Shown: positions 18,217 through 27,183 of the stretch, one piece after another
Numbering within the stretch: the stretch's first letter is position 1
How the letters are laid out: each line of letters begins with the position of its first letter
Assembly: GCF_000296855.1 (NCBI RefSeq)
Contig: NZ_CAKC01000009.1
Coordinates: 1 to 47,880 of the forward strand
Source of the DNA: Lactobacillus gigeriorum DSM 23908 = CRBIP 24.85
GTDB taxonomy: Bacteria > Bacillota > Bacilli > Lactobacillales > Lactobacillaceae
DNA: 47,880 nt
Direction: 5' to 3'
Translations under genes and position numbers: made by a program
The notes under the pieces: model-generated
Seen by the model: the letters and a program-made list of their open reading frames with translations, nothing else
Database searches by the model: none
What the model was told of the DNA's origin: nothing

Positions 18217-19578
18217 ATGATGTACTCTTTAATGTTAGTCGATGATGAATATATGATTTTGCGAGGGATGCAAAAGCTGATCGATTGGGCAAGTTTTGAT
18301 ATTAAGATTGTGTGTGCCGAAAAAAGTCCGAAGGCAGCTCTTGAATTTTTAAAGCAAAATCAGGTTGATATTTTAATCTCTGATATGAATATGGCTGAAC
18401 TAGATGGAGCCGAATTTTTACCAGCAGTGCGAGCTTGTCGACCAGATATTCAGATTATTGTGTTGTCAGGTTATAGCGATTTTACCTATGCTAAAGCGGG
18501 GATTGAAAGTGGGATAATTGACTATCTTGAAAAGCCCGTTGACCCAGATGAATTAGAGGAGATTATTCAGAAGGCGATTAAACGGATTGAACAAAGTAAG
18601 CAAAAAGATCGTCTTGAATTAGAACATTTGGCTAATAAGATTTTATCAGGCGAGGAGAAGCTAACTAAACCTGATGAAGTCCAATTACTTGTATGCGATG
18701 ACCAATTATCGATTCCAAATATTTCCTGCTCAGATATGGTAATGGGTCCGATTTTCAAAGAGGATAAGAAAGTCTATTTATTAAAGCAGTTGCCTGAAGG
18801 ATTACCAGCTTTAAAAGGTAAGGTAGTTATTGATCGTGAGGTAGCGATTATTGAAGTTTCGCATCACTACCACCTAATGAAGGCTGCCTTTTCACGAGCT
18901 CAGTTTCTGGAGTTGGATCAGGTATATCTGGACTTGAGTCAAGAAAAACCACCGCTTGAAAGTTCGAGTTTTTGGGATCAAATCGATTTTCGCTATATCG
19001 CTAATAACGAGTTTAAGACGCTGTTTGAAGCAAAAATTCAGGAATTAGCCCAAACGAACTTAACTATCTCCGGTGTAAAAAAACTATTACGGACTTTGCT
19101 ACTTAAGTTATATGAAAACTATCAAGTCTCTCGAGAACAAATGGTCGAAATGATTGCCAAGATTGATCAAGCCGATCGAATTTCAACTATTGTTGAAGTC
19201 ATTGAATCTGAAGTGGCAGACTATATTTACCATAATCGTAAGCAGTATCCTGAGTTAATCGAGCAAGTGCTTGATATTACTCGTGAGCATTACGAACAAA
19301 AATTATCTTTGAGTAAGTTAAGCAAAGAACTTAATGTAAATAACGTATATTTAGGTGCTTTATTTAAAAAGCACTTGGATAAGTCATATGCCCAGTATTT
19401 GAATGAATTCCGGATTGCACGGGCAGTTGAATTGTTGCAAGATCATAAACTTGATACCAATGAAATAGCAATTGCGGTTGGATATCCAACGGCCAACTAC
19501 TTTTTTAAAGTGTTCAAAACGGAATTAGGGATGACGCCAAAAGAGTATCGTCATCAACTTAAAGAAAAAATAGGATAA
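18217..19578 (+). CDS. YesN-type response regulator with AraC DNA-binding domain
   Basis: A 453-residue regulator. Residues 1-125 are a receiver domain (SLMLVDDEYMILRGM, phosphoacceptor D56 in ISDMNMAELDG, conserved lysine in YLEKPVDPDE). Residues from about 355 to the end hold two AraC helix-turn-helix motifs (SLSKLSKELNVNNVYLGALF and IAIAVGYPTANYFFKVFKTE). The middle section is variable, as usual in YesN proteins. AGGTG precedes two successive ATG codons, so the start may be either. It is the last gene of the yesLMN-like unit and ends at a strong terminator. By context it should activate the importer operon and perhaps the glycosidase genes when the external glycan is present. Confidence 0.9.
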   Translation: MMYSLMLVDDEYMILRGMQKLIDWASFDIKIVCAEKSPKAALEFLKQNQVDILISDMNMAELDGAEFLPAVRACRPDIQIIVLSGYSDFTYAKAGIESGIIDYLEKPVDPDELEEIIQKAIKRIEQSKQKDRLELEHLANKILSGEEKLTKPDEVQLLVCDDQLSIPNISCSDMVMGPIFKEDKKVYLLKQLPEGLPALKGKVVIDREVAIIEVSHHYHLMKAAFSRAQFLELDQVYLDLSQEKPPLESSSFWDQIDFRYIANNEFKTLFEAKIQELAQTNLTISGVKKLLRTLLLKLYENYQVSREQMVEMIAKIDQADRISTIVEVIESEVADYIYHNRKQYPELIEQVLDITREHYEQKLSLSKLSKELNVNNVYLGALFKKHLDKSYAQYLNEFRIARAVELLQDHKLDTNEIAIAVGYPTANYFFKVFKTELGMTPKEYRHQLKEKIG

Positions 19579-19583
19579 AGTTG

Positions 19584-19626
19584 ATCCTACTGAGATAATG
19601 AAATAATTATCTTGGTAGGATTTTTT
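19584..19626 (+). terminator. Terminator of the two-component operon
   Basis: A sixteen-pair hairpin, arms 19584-19599 and 19606-19621 with two G-T wobbles, is followed by a six-base T-run. It begins six bases after the response regulator stop codon. Confidence 0.88.
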
Positions 19627-19662
19627 GCGTATAGAGAAAGTCAGTAAGGGATTTAAAATCAA

Positions 19663-19699
19663 AAAAGCGATGAATTTCCAAATGGAGTTCATCGCTTTT
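19663..19699 (-). terminator. Terminator of the LPQTG surface-protein gene
   Basis: AAAAGCGATGAA (19663-19674) and TTCATCGCTTTT (19688-19699) are perfectly complementary. On the minus strand the hairpin is followed by a T-run, fitting the leftward surface-protein gene; it can also work rightward. Confidence 0.85.
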
Positions 19700-19721
19700 G
19701 AACTTTCTGAGTTTTAATCAG

Positions 19722-21842
19722 TTAGTTAGCTTTCTTCTTGTCGTTTTTATCAATGATTGAGAAACCAAGTAAACCAAAGAGAATAGCAATTAAACCAGCG
19801 ATTGTTAAACTTTCGCCGTGTTCTTCACCAGTTTGTGGTAAAGCTTGAGTTTGGTTAACTTGGTTATTTGCTTTGGTATCAGCCAATGCTTTTACTGTAC
19901 CTTCGTTTGCGTTATTGGTTTTACTTTGGCGAGTTTTAGCTACAACTGTTACTGACTTAGTTTGTTTATCGTGATGACGTAACGTTAAGTGTTGTGTTTC
20001 AGCAGTTGTTTCATCATTCTTAGCGTTATTTTTGTTAGCTTGATCATCTTTAGTAGCAGGGGTTAATTTTTCTACTTCAGTGGTCGAGTTGTCATTAGTT
20101 GCTGGTTGAGTTTGATCAGTTGGTTCAGTTGTAGGTTCAGCTGGGGTGGTTGTTTCATTAGAACCAGAGTTATCAGAAGAACCATTGTTTTCTGGTACTG
20201 GATTTACAGTAATAGTACCAGAGTTTGAAATAACAGTACCATTGAAATCTCTTGAATAAGTAACAGTGTAGACACCAGCTTGCGAGAGATCATAATTACC
20301 ATCTTTATCAGGACTTACGACTTGACCATTACGAGTTACCGTAACTTTGAAATCGCCAGCAGTTAATTGTGCTTTACTGTTATCACGGCGAAGCGCGCTG
20401 TTTGATTTACTGTCCCATACCTGGTAGTTAGTTGGATCAGCAACTGTTTTAACTAATTCACTAGGATTCCAAGCCTTAGGTGCGGTTTTGGTGGTATAAG
20501 TTTGATCTTGATTGAGTAAAATTACGGGAACAACTTCAAAATAGAAACCGTCTTTGTCAACTGCTGATCCGTCTGGATTGGTAAGAGTTGCTCCGCTTTT
20601 ACTTAAGGTGTAAAAGTAGTGATCCATTGGTTTGCCATTTGCAAAAGCAACAGTGTAGCCATGTTGGGTTAAATATTTTTCATAGTCGGCCAACTTGAGA
20701 TAGGTATAGCTGTAGTCACCAACTACAGTTGATTGATCGACAGAAAGAGCACCATTGATCGGATTATCGTAGTAATAGTTAAGAAAATCGTTTTGGACAA
20801 TTTCTGTTTCAGGAGATGATAATTTACCATCCAAATCGGGAACATATTGATAATTGTTATTACCGGTGTTAGTGCGAATAGCAGGTAAGGCATCTGCATC
20901 AACTAAAGGCTTATAAGATGAGGTTCTTACAATGAGTTTACCAGTTTGTTGGTTGTTTTCTAAGATATCAAAGTCATTGTAATCATCAGTCTTGGTATTT
21001 GCGTTAGTATCAACAAGTTTGTAAGGAATACTTAAATTGATGCGATCGTTACCTTTAACGGTTAAAGTAACTGGAATAAAGTACATTCGGCTCCAATCGC
21101 CTTGGCTTGCAGCAGCATTATCTAAGGTCGCAGTAATTTTGCTTAGATCATAGTTATTATTCTTGGCACTAGTGATGCTTACTTGGTTTTTACGACTGCT
21201 ATCAGGTATGATAGTTGCTTCAGGATTACCAACTTTAAATGCGTTGGTATAAGAAGGTAACTTAATCGAGTAGTTAATGCTCTGGTCGTTGCTTGAGTCG
21301 TTTTCATAGAAAAAATGTAGGGCAAGAGTATCAGGATCATATGCATCCTTGTCTTTATCTAACAAGGAATTAAGGTAGACATAAGGAATGCCGGAGTTAC
21401 TGGTAGCGTAAGAACTGGTGTATTCCTTACCAGATTTATCTTTAGCAGTAAAGTAGATGGTATATTTACCATCATGATTTTTATTTTCTAATAAATCAGA
21501 ACTGGTTCCTTGAGGGTTGTTATAAAAAGGCGTATCAACGACTTGTTTACCATCATAGTAAGGCTTATCAGTTGATGGCTTATCAGGAGTTACAGCTACG
21601 GTTTGCTGGTTGGTGGTAGCTGCAATTTTTTCTTCAGTTAAATTGGTTGTACTAGTAGTTTTATCAGTAGTATCAAGCTTTGCGGTTGTGGTGGTTTCAC
21701 CATTATCGTTAGTTGTATCAGCTTTAACTTGACCGCTTGCCATCAAGAAAAATGTACCTAAAGTTACTGAAGCTAAACCAACAGTTAACTTTCTTAATGA
21801 AAACCGATTTATTACTTTGTTTTGAGTATTACGAAAATTCAT
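19722..21842 (-). CDS. LPQTG-anchored surface protein with YSIRK-like signal
   Basis: A 706-residue predicted cell-wall protein. Residues 1-41 or so form a long signal peptide with the YSIRK-type motif FSLRKLTVGLASVTLG, which usually directs secretion at the division septum. A Thr/Asn-rich spacer follows, then a large domain of about 400 residues repeated in the paralogue at 45.1 kb. Next come an Ig-like module (NYDLSQAGVYTVTYSRDFNG) and a Ser/Thr/Pro/Asn-rich wall-spanning stalk. LPQTG lies at 668-672, followed by a hydrophobic helix and a charged tail for sortase A. I chose the ATG at 21840-21842 because GAAGGT precedes it and YSIRK proteins begin this way. Function is unknown; adhesion is the usual guess. 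Confidence 0.88.
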   Translation of the reverse strand: MNFRNTQNKVINRFSLRKLTVGLASVTLGTFFLMASGQVKADTTNDNGETTTTAKLDTTDKTTSTTNLTEEKIAATTNQQTVAVTPDKPSTDKPYYDGKQVVDTPFYNNPQGTSSDLLENKNHDGKYTIYFTAKDKSGKEYTSSYATSNSGIPYVYLNSLLDKDKDAYDPDTLALHFFYENDSSNDQSINYSIKLPSYTNAFKVGNPEATIIPDSSRKNQVSITSAKNNNYDLSKITATLDNAAASQGDWSRMYFIPVTLTVKGNDRINLSIPYKLVDTNANTKTDDYNDFDILENNQQTGKLIVRTSSYKPLVDADALPAIRTNTGNNNYQYVPDLDGKLSSPETEIVQNDFLNYYYDNPINGALSVDQSTVVGDYSYTYLKLADYEKYLTQHGYTVAFANGKPMDHYFYTLSKSGATLTNPDGSAVDKDGFYFEVVPVILLNQDQTYTTKTAPKAWNPSELVKTVADPTNYQVWDSKSNSALRRDNSKAQLTAGDFKVTVTRNGQVVSPDKDGNYDLSQAGVYTVTYSRDFNGTVISNSGTITVNPVPENNGSSDNSGSNETTTPAEPTTEPTDQTQPATNDNSTTEVEKLTPATKDDQANKNNAKNDETTAETQHLTLRHHDKQTKSVTVVAKTRQSKTNNANEGTVKALADTKANNQVNQTQALPQTGEEHGESLTIAGLIAILFGLLGFSIIDKNDKKKAN

Positions 21843-22187
21843 TATGTTACCTTCTAGTTCTAAAATTAAATATCGATTGTTATTCATTGCTTAAAAAATA
21901 ACAACTGATCGCTAGACCAGTCGTTACTTTTTGATGTATGTTTGTTTCAAAAAACAAGGATAATTTTACACTCATATTTTTATTTGTTAAGGGAAAACCA
22001 AAGTTTTTTCAAGATTTTGAAAATCTTAATAAATATTGCTATATCAATATAGTTCCTTATAAAAGGGCTATACCAAAAGATATAAAATAACATTTTATCA
22101 ATAATTATTTTGCTTTACAAAATTGCCAAAGAATATTTTTGACAAATAAAAAGTAGGACAATCGGCCAAATTAAAAGCTTTTTAATA
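21843..22187. other. Gene-free divergent region upstream of the surface protein and nrdD
   Basis: This very AT-rich stretch holds the 5' leader and promoter of the leftward surface-protein gene and the start of the nrdD control region. I see an imperfect hairpin at about 21901-21927 in the leader and a perfect palindrome CTATATCAATATAG at 22039-22052 of unknown meaning. No coding potential is visible. Confidence 0.5.
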
Positions 22188-22235
22188 ATACAAGATGATG
22201 AAGTGATAATTTGTATAGAATACAATATCTTGTAC
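22188..22235 (+). promoter_or_regulatory. Pair of candidate NrdR boxes upstream of nrdD
   Basis: ATACAATATCTTGTAC (22220-22235) matches the NrdR core CWATATATWG at nine of ten positions. A weaker copy ATACAAGATGATGAAG (22188-22203) lies exactly 32 bp upstream, about three helical turns. That paired spacing is the usual NrdR arrangement in front of ribonucleotide reductase genes. Confidence 0.55.
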
Positions 22236-22275
22236 TTTGTGCTATCATAGGAGCATAGATATAGGAGTGATTATC

Positions 22276-24483
22276 ATGCTTGCCCAAAATTTTGCTTCAG
22301 AAAGAAGCTTAAATTTAAAAACACCCGCTATTTTTGTTAAACGTGATGGTGCAGAATATCCGTTTAGATTATTTAAATTAGAACTAGTAGCTCATGCTCT
22401 AGATCTTGACGAAGTTAAAGACGAACTCTTGGTCAAAATCTTGGGTAAATTGAACGCTCATCATTCAGTTTTGGCGAAAGAAGTTGCAATAGCTTTTCAC
22501 GACAGCTTAAATGAACTAGGCTACCTTGATGAAGCCAAGGCATATTTAGAATATCGTCAGGAAGATGAAGTTCGGTGGCAGGAAGAAACCAATACGAAGA
22601 AGCGACTTGAACGCATGATTCAAAAGGATCCGACCATCGTCAACGAGAATGCTAACAAAGATAGTGATGTGTTCAGCACTCAACGTGACTTAACGGCCGG
22701 CGTTGTTGGTAAGACTGTGGGCTTAACTATGATGCCTGAACATATTGCCAAAGCCCATCTTCGTGGTGACATTCACTGGCATGATTTAGACTATACGCCA
22801 CTTTCACCGATGACTAATTGCTGCTTAATCGATTTCAAGGAAATGCTTACTCATGGCTTTAAAATTGGTAATGCCTTCATGGAAAGTCCTAATTCGATTG
22901 GAGTAGCTACAAGTCAAGTAGCTCAAATCATTGCTAACGTTGCCTCCAGTCAATATGGTGGCTGTTCCTTTGACCGAGCAGATCAAGTTCTGGCACCATT
23001 TGCCCAAAAGAATTACGAAAAACATCTAGCTGATGCCAAAGAATTAATTGATGATGCTGATAAAGCTGAGGCATTTGCTAAAAAGCGGACTAAGAAGGAT
23101 ATCTACGATGCATTGCAAAGTCTTGAATATGAAATCAACACCATGTTTTCAAGTCAAGGGCAAACGCCATTTACTTCATTAGGCTTTGGTTTAGGAACTT
23201 CTTGGATTGAAAAGGAGATTCAAAAAGATATTCTTCGGATTCGAATCGCTGGACTAGGGAAGGATCATCGGACTGCCATTTTCCCTAAATTATTGTTTAC
23301 AATTAAACGTGGCCTAAATCTACATCCAGGAGATCCTAACTATGATGTAAAACAATTGGCTGTAGAATGCTCTACTAAGCGGATGTATCCTGATGTTTTA
23401 ATGTACGACAAGATCAAAGAGATTACTGGTTCTTTCAAGTGCCCGATGGGCTGTCGCTCATTTTTACAAGGATGGAAAGATGAAAATGGTGAAGAGGTCA
23501 ATTCCGGACGAATGAATCTTGGCGTGGTAACGGTCAACTTGCCGAGAATTGCGATGGAGAGTCAAGGCGATGTAAACCGCTTCTGGCAAATTTTCGATAC
23601 GCGTATGAAAACCGCTCATGATGCCTTAAAGTTTAAAGCTGAACGTACGACCCAAGCAACGCCTTTAAATGCGCCGATCCTTTATCAAAATGGTGCTTTT
23701 GGTAAACGTTTAAGCGAAGATGGGGATGTCAACGACTTGTTTAAGAATGGTCGTGCTACAATTTCTTTGGGCTACATTGGTTTATACGAAGTTGGGGTAG
23801 TATTCTTTGGTTCAGATTGGGAACATAATCAAGAAGCACATGATTTTACCATTGAAATCGTTAAAAAGATGCATGATCTATGTGCAAAATGGGAACAAGA
23901 AGATCCTAACCACTATCACTACAGTCTATATTCAACCCCTAGTGAAAGCTTGACTGACCGTTTTTGCCAGTTAGACCTCAAGAAATTTGGAAAAGTAAAG
24001 GATATTACTGATAAAGAATACTACACGAATTCTTTCCATTATGATGTCCGTAAACATCCAACGCCATTTGAAAAATTGACTTTTGAAAAGGACTATCCAA
24101 AATATGCCGCCGGAGGCTTTATCCATTATTGCGAGTATCCAAACTTGAAGCAAAATCCCGCTGCCTTAGAAGCCGTTTGGGATTGGGCCTATGATCAAGT
24201 AGGTTATCTTGGAACCAATACGCCAATTGACAAATGCTATAAATGTGGTTTTGCAGGAGAATTTACGGCTACTGCAAAAGGGTTTGAATGTCCTCAATGT
24301 GGCAATCATGATCCTAAGACTTGTGACTGTGTCAAGCGGACATGTGGCTATCTAGGTAATCCACTTAGTCGTCCAATGGTTCATGGTCGTCATGAAGAAA
24401 TTGCTCATCGAGTAAAACACATGAATTTGGGAATGGAAAGTAAAATTGCCAGCATTGAAGCTAGAAAGAATGAAGCCTACTAA
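22276..24483 (+). CDS. nrdD: Anaerobic ribonucleoside-triphosphate reductase, catalytic subunit NrdD
   Basis: A 735-residue class III reductase that makes deoxyribonucleotides without oxygen. The N-terminus is an ATP-cone for allosteric control (IFVKRDGAEYPFRLFKLELV onward). The barrel holds substrate-site residues in CSTKRMYPDVLMYD. A four-cysteine zinc site follows (CYKCGF and CPQCGN), and the glycyl-radical loop RTCGYLGNP carries G691. The start at 22276 is supported by AGGAGTG nine bases upstream; an in-frame TTG at 22237 would lie in the promoter region. The stop overlaps the nrdG start by one base (TAATG). The upstream boxes suggest NrdR control. Full length with no lesion. Confidence 0.97.
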   Translation: MLAQNFASERSLNLKTPAIFVKRDGAEYPFRLFKLELVAHALDLDEVKDELLVKILGKLNAHHSVLAKEVAIAFHDSLNELGYLDEAKAYLEYRQEDEVRWQEETNTKKRLERMIQKDPTIVNENANKDSDVFSTQRDLTAGVVGKTVGLTMMPEHIAKAHLRGDIHWHDLDYTPLSPMTNCCLIDFKEMLTHGFKIGNAFMESPNSIGVATSQVAQIIANVASSQYGGCSFDRADQVLAPFAQKNYEKHLADAKELIDDADKAEAFAKKRTKKDIYDALQSLEYEINTMFSSQGQTPFTSLGFGLGTSWIEKEIQKDILRIRIAGLGKDHRTAIFPKLLFTIKRGLNLHPGDPNYDVKQLAVECSTKRMYPDVLMYDKIKEITGSFKCPMGCRSFLQGWKDENGEEVNSGRMNLGVVTVNLPRIAMESQGDVNRFWQIFDTRMKTAHDALKFKAERTTQATPLNAPILYQNGAFGKRLSEDGDVNDLFKNGRATISLGYIGLYEVGVVFFGSDWEHNQEAHDFTIEIVKKMHDLCAKWEQEDPNHYHYSLYSTPSESLTDRFCQLDLKKFGKVKDITDKEYYTNSFHYDVRKHPTPFEKLTFEKDYPKYAAGGFIHYCEYPNLKQNPAALEAVWDWAYDQVGYLGTNTPIDKCYKCGFAGEFTATAKGFECPQCGNHDPKTCDCVKRTCGYLGNPLSRPMVHGRHEEIAHRVKHMNLGMESKIASIEARKNEAY

Positions 24484-25196
24484 TGCCTGAAAAAGATCAT
24501 AATACTCAAGAAGGACCTGATGTTCGGGGGAGTTTAATTAAAGTTAATATTGATGGCGATACTATGTTTGTCGATTCTAATAACTATCGACCTCAAGTAG
24601 AACACGCTAAAAAGCTCTTACGCCAAAAACGCTTGCCTAAAAATCCTAAACCGCAAGAATGGAAGAGTGAAGATTACAGCTTGCATAAAATCGCTGACTA
24701 TAAGCCTTTTAACTTTGTTGATGGCGAAGGCGTAAGATGTAGCCTCTATGTTTCAGGTTGCTTGTTCGATTGTCCAGGTTGCTATAACTTAGCTGCCCAA
24801 AATTTTAATTATGGCGTTCCTTATACACAGGAATTAGAAGATCGGATTATTAAGGATTTAGCGGAACCTTATGTTCAGGGGCTAACTTTATTAGGAGGAG
24901 AACCATTTTTAAATACTTGGGTTTGCTTAAGAATTATTGACCGCATTCGTAAAGAATTTGGTCACAGCAAAGATATTTGGTCTTGGTCAGGTTATACTTG
25001 GGATGAATTGCAGAAAGAAACGCCGGATAAGCTAGAAATGCTGTCAAAAATTGATATTCTCGTTGATGGCCGATTTATGGAAAGTTTAAAAGATTTGAGG
25101 CTGCAATTTAGAGGATCAAGCAATCAACGAATTATCGATGTTCCCAAATCCCTCAAGGCTGGTAAAGTAGTAATTTGGGATAAACTAGTCCGGTAG
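24483..25196 (+). CDS. nrdG: NrdG, radical-SAM activase of NrdD
   Basis: A 237-residue radical-SAM enzyme with the cluster motif CLFDCPGC (CxxxCxxC) inside YVSGCLFDCPGCYNLAAQNF, and the glycine-rich SAM-binding segment LTLLGGEPFLN. It binds a 4Fe-4S cluster and generates the glycyl radical on NrdD. It is longer than the minimal NrdG of enteric bacteria, with an N-terminal extension of about 65 residues, as in many lactobacilli. It begins in the nrdD stop codon and is closed by a terminator 33 bases after its stop. Identification is secure from both motif and context. Confidence 0.95.
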   Translation: MPEKDHNTQEGPDVRGSLIKVNIDGDTMFVDSNNYRPQVEHAKKLLRQKRLPKNPKPQEWKSEDYSLHKIADYKPFNFVDGEGVRCSLYVSGCLFDCPGCYNLAAQNFNYGVPYTQELEDRIIKDLAEPYVQGLTLLGGEPFLNTWVCLRIIDRIRKEFGHSKDIWSWSGYTWDELQKETPDKLEMLSKIDILVDGRFMESLKDLRLQFRGSSNQRIIDVPKSLKAGKVVIWDKLVR

Positions 25197-25228
25197 TCAA
25201 AGTAGAAATTAAGCGCTAAAATTTTAAG

Positions 25229-25254
25229 CGGGTTGCGAAAACCCGCATTTTTTA
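25229..25254 (+). terminator. Terminator of nrdDG
   Basis: GCGGGTT (25229-25235) and AACCCGC (25241-25247) form a perfect seven-base stem with loop GCGAA, followed by ATTTTTT. The next gene starts only 15 bases further on. Confidence 0.85.
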
Positions 25255-25268
25255 TAAGGAAGAAATTA

Positions 25269-25844
25269 ATGAAAGAAGCAAGATTAAAACTTGGCGATCA
25301 AGTTATCCAGAAATTACAAACGGTTGAAGATCCAGAGCTATTCGTTGATATTGTAAATCTTGGCCTAATTTATGGCGTTGAATTGCAAGGAGAAAAATGC
25401 ATTATTTCAATGACATTGACGACGATGGGATGTCCGTTAAATGACTATCTAGAAGAACACATCAAACAAGCAGTATTGGAGCTACCAGAAATTAAGGAGG
25501 TTGAAGTGAAATTAGTCTGGTATCCGGTGTGGTCAGTTGAGCGCATGACCGAAGCTGCAAAGAAGCAGCTTGGGGTGAGGACTGAAGAAACTGGCAAAGA
25601 AGCTACTACTGCAAAATCTGATCGAATCCTCGATGTTCATACCTCAATCAAACAATTGACTGAACGTTATCCTGAATTAGTTCAGGATATGTATGAGATC
25701 GGTTTTACCCGAATTACGATTCCAGGGATGTTGCAAACCGTTGGACGAGTAATGACCCTTGAACTTGGTGCTAAGGCAATGAAGCTTGACCTAGCAAAAG
25801 TAAAAAATGATTTGAGAAAGCGAGGCTATGAGTTCGATGACTAA
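25269..25844 (+). CDS. DUF59 (MIP18-like) plus DUF1858 protein, probable Fe-S assembly factor
   Basis: A 191-residue protein. Residues 1-100 are a DUF59/SufT-like domain: LQTVEDPELFVDIVNLGLIY, then SMTLTTMGCPLNDYLEE with the characteristic cysteine, then VKLVWYPVWSVERM. Residues 115-185 form a DUF1858 domain (ILDVHTSIKQLTERYPELVQ), which is otherwise found at the N-terminus of ScdA/RIC iron-sulfur repair proteins. The ATG at 25269 has AAGGA eight bases upstream. The gene runs into the DUF438 gene and is cotranscribed with it. A role in assembling or repairing Fe-S clusters, perhaps that of NrdG next door, is inference from families and position. Confidence 0.8.
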   Translation: MKEARLKLGDQVIQKLQTVEDPELFVDIVNLGLIYGVELQGEKCIISMTLTTMGCPLNDYLEEHIKQAVLELPEIKEVEVKLVWYPVWSVERMTEAAKKQLGVRTEETGKEATTAKSDRILDVHTSIKQLTERYPELVQDMYEIGFTRITIPGMLQTVGRVMTLELGAKAMKLDLAKVKNDLRKRGYEFDD

Positions 25845-27054
25845 GGCAGATACACCGAAAAAGCGACAACAAGCAATCCTCAAAATTTTACATTTCATTC
25901 AAGCTGGTGGCGATTTAGAAACTGCTAAAGGGATGTTTCAAGAGAGCTTCGATCAAGTTGACGTTTCTGAAATTACTAATGCTGAACGGCAATTAATTGC
26001 TGGTGGCCTCGATCCTAGTGCAATTCAATACCTCTGCAATGTCCATGTGGATTTATTCCGCGATCATATTAAAACCAATGATGAAAATCCAGATTTTTCA
26101 ATTCCTGGACATCCCGTGCATACCATTAAGTTGGAAAACTTGGTAATTAAGTCATTGATCAATGATTATTTACTGCCGCACCTTGAAAAATGGCAGAAAC
26201 AGCAATCGGCTGATGAGTTAGGCAAGATTCGCCAAGCCTTGCATGATCTAGCGACGGTTGATAAACATTATAGTCGTAAAGAAACATCGATTTTTCCCAT
26301 TATGAACAAATATGGAATCACTGCTCCGCCACAAGTAATGTGGGGCGTAGATGATGATATTCGCGCCTTGATTGCTAAAGCAGAAGCATTAACTGATAAT
26401 GAAGATCCAGATGTAACTGAGCTGACAGAAGCAATAAAAAAGGCAGGTCATGAAGTGCTGGAGATGATCTTTAAGGAAGAAGAGATCATGTTGCCAATGA
26501 TTGACGAAGTAGCAGATGCCAGTGATTGGTACAATGTTAAGCAGGAAGAAAAGCAGATCGGCTATACCTTGATTAATCCACCAATGAACTGGCGACCAAA
26601 GTTGCCAAAAGCCCAACCAGCTACAGTCGGATTAGCTGATCTTTCAAGCTTGGTGGTTAATTTTAAGGAAGGAAGCTTGAATCTAAAGCAAATTCAAGCA
26701 ATTATCGATCTGTTGCCATTTGCTTTAACCTTTGTTGATGAACACGATCGCGTAGCCTTTTTTGGTGGTGTGGCTAGCTTTTATCCACATTCGAAAAATG
26801 TTTTAGGCTTACCAGTTTTTGACTGTCATACAGCTAAAAGTAGACCGTTAATTGAAAAAATTTTCCATCAATTTCATTCTGGAGAAAAAGATCACTACGA
26901 ATTTTGGTTTCAACCTAAGAAACTAGGACGCTACTTGTACTTACGCTATTATGCAGTTCATGATGAGTCGGGTAAATACCTAGGGTGCTTAGAAGTAGGC
27001 GAAGATGTGACAGAAATCAGACAATGGCAAGAGGAAAAAAGGACGATTGAATAA
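25837..27054 (+). CDS. DUF438, hemerythrin-like and PAS domain protein
   Basis: A 405-residue soluble protein with three parts. A DUF438 domain covers about residues 10-80. A hemerythrin-like HHE bundle covers about 85-240, with spaced histidines and glutamates (VHVDLFRDHIKT, LATVDKHYSRKETSIFPIMN, EVLEMIFKEEEIM). A PAS-like domain follows at about 280-395 (LPFALTFVDEHDRVAFFGGV and GCLEVGEDVTEIRQW). Such proteins are thought to sense oxygen, nitric oxide or redox state through a di-iron site. The start is uncertain: ATG 25837 is 11 bases from GAGG, while ATG 25828 is only two bases from it. Either start overlaps the upstream gene. Pairing with a DUF59-DUF1858 protein suggests a shared iron or redox role. 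Confidence 0.83.
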   Translation: MTKADTPKKRQQAILKILHFIQAGGDLETAKGMFQESFDQVDVSEITNAERQLIAGGLDPSAIQYLCNVHVDLFRDHIKTNDENPDFSIPGHPVHTIKLENLVIKSLINDYLLPHLEKWQKQQSADELGKIRQALHDLATVDKHYSRKETSIFPIMNKYGITAPPQVMWGVDDDIRALIAKAEALTDNEDPDVTELTEAIKKAGHEVLEMIFKEEEIMLPMIDEVADASDWYNVKQEEKQIGYTLINPPMNWRPKLPKAQPATVGLADLSSLVVNFKEGSLNLKQIQAIIDLLPFALTFVDEHDRVAFFGGVASFYPHSKNVLGLPVFDCHTAKSRPLIEKIFHQFHSGEKDHYEFWFQPKKLGRYLYLRYYAVHDESGKYLGCLEVGEDVTEIRQWQEEKRTIE

Positions 27055-27063
27055 ACTGAAGTG

Positions 27064-27096
27064 AGAATCTAAAGTTGCATATTTTAGATTCTTTTT
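27064..27096 (+). terminator. Terminator after the DUF438 gene
   Basis: AGAATCTAAA (27064-27073) and TTTAGATTCT (27083-27092) are perfectly complementary and followed by TTTT and further T-rich sequence. Confidence 0.85.
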
Positions 27097-27183
27097 AGAT
27101 TTTTTTTTCTAGGCTAATTATTAGCATCTTTAGTTATGTATCCGCTATAATAGGCAGGATTAAGGATTCTTAGGAGGTCTTTT

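Noticed and set aside
22039-22052. Palindrome CTATATCAATATAG as an additional NrdR box
   Set aside because: It is 14 bases with a two-base centre and does not fit the ten-base NrdR core; it lies about 235 bases from the nrdD start.
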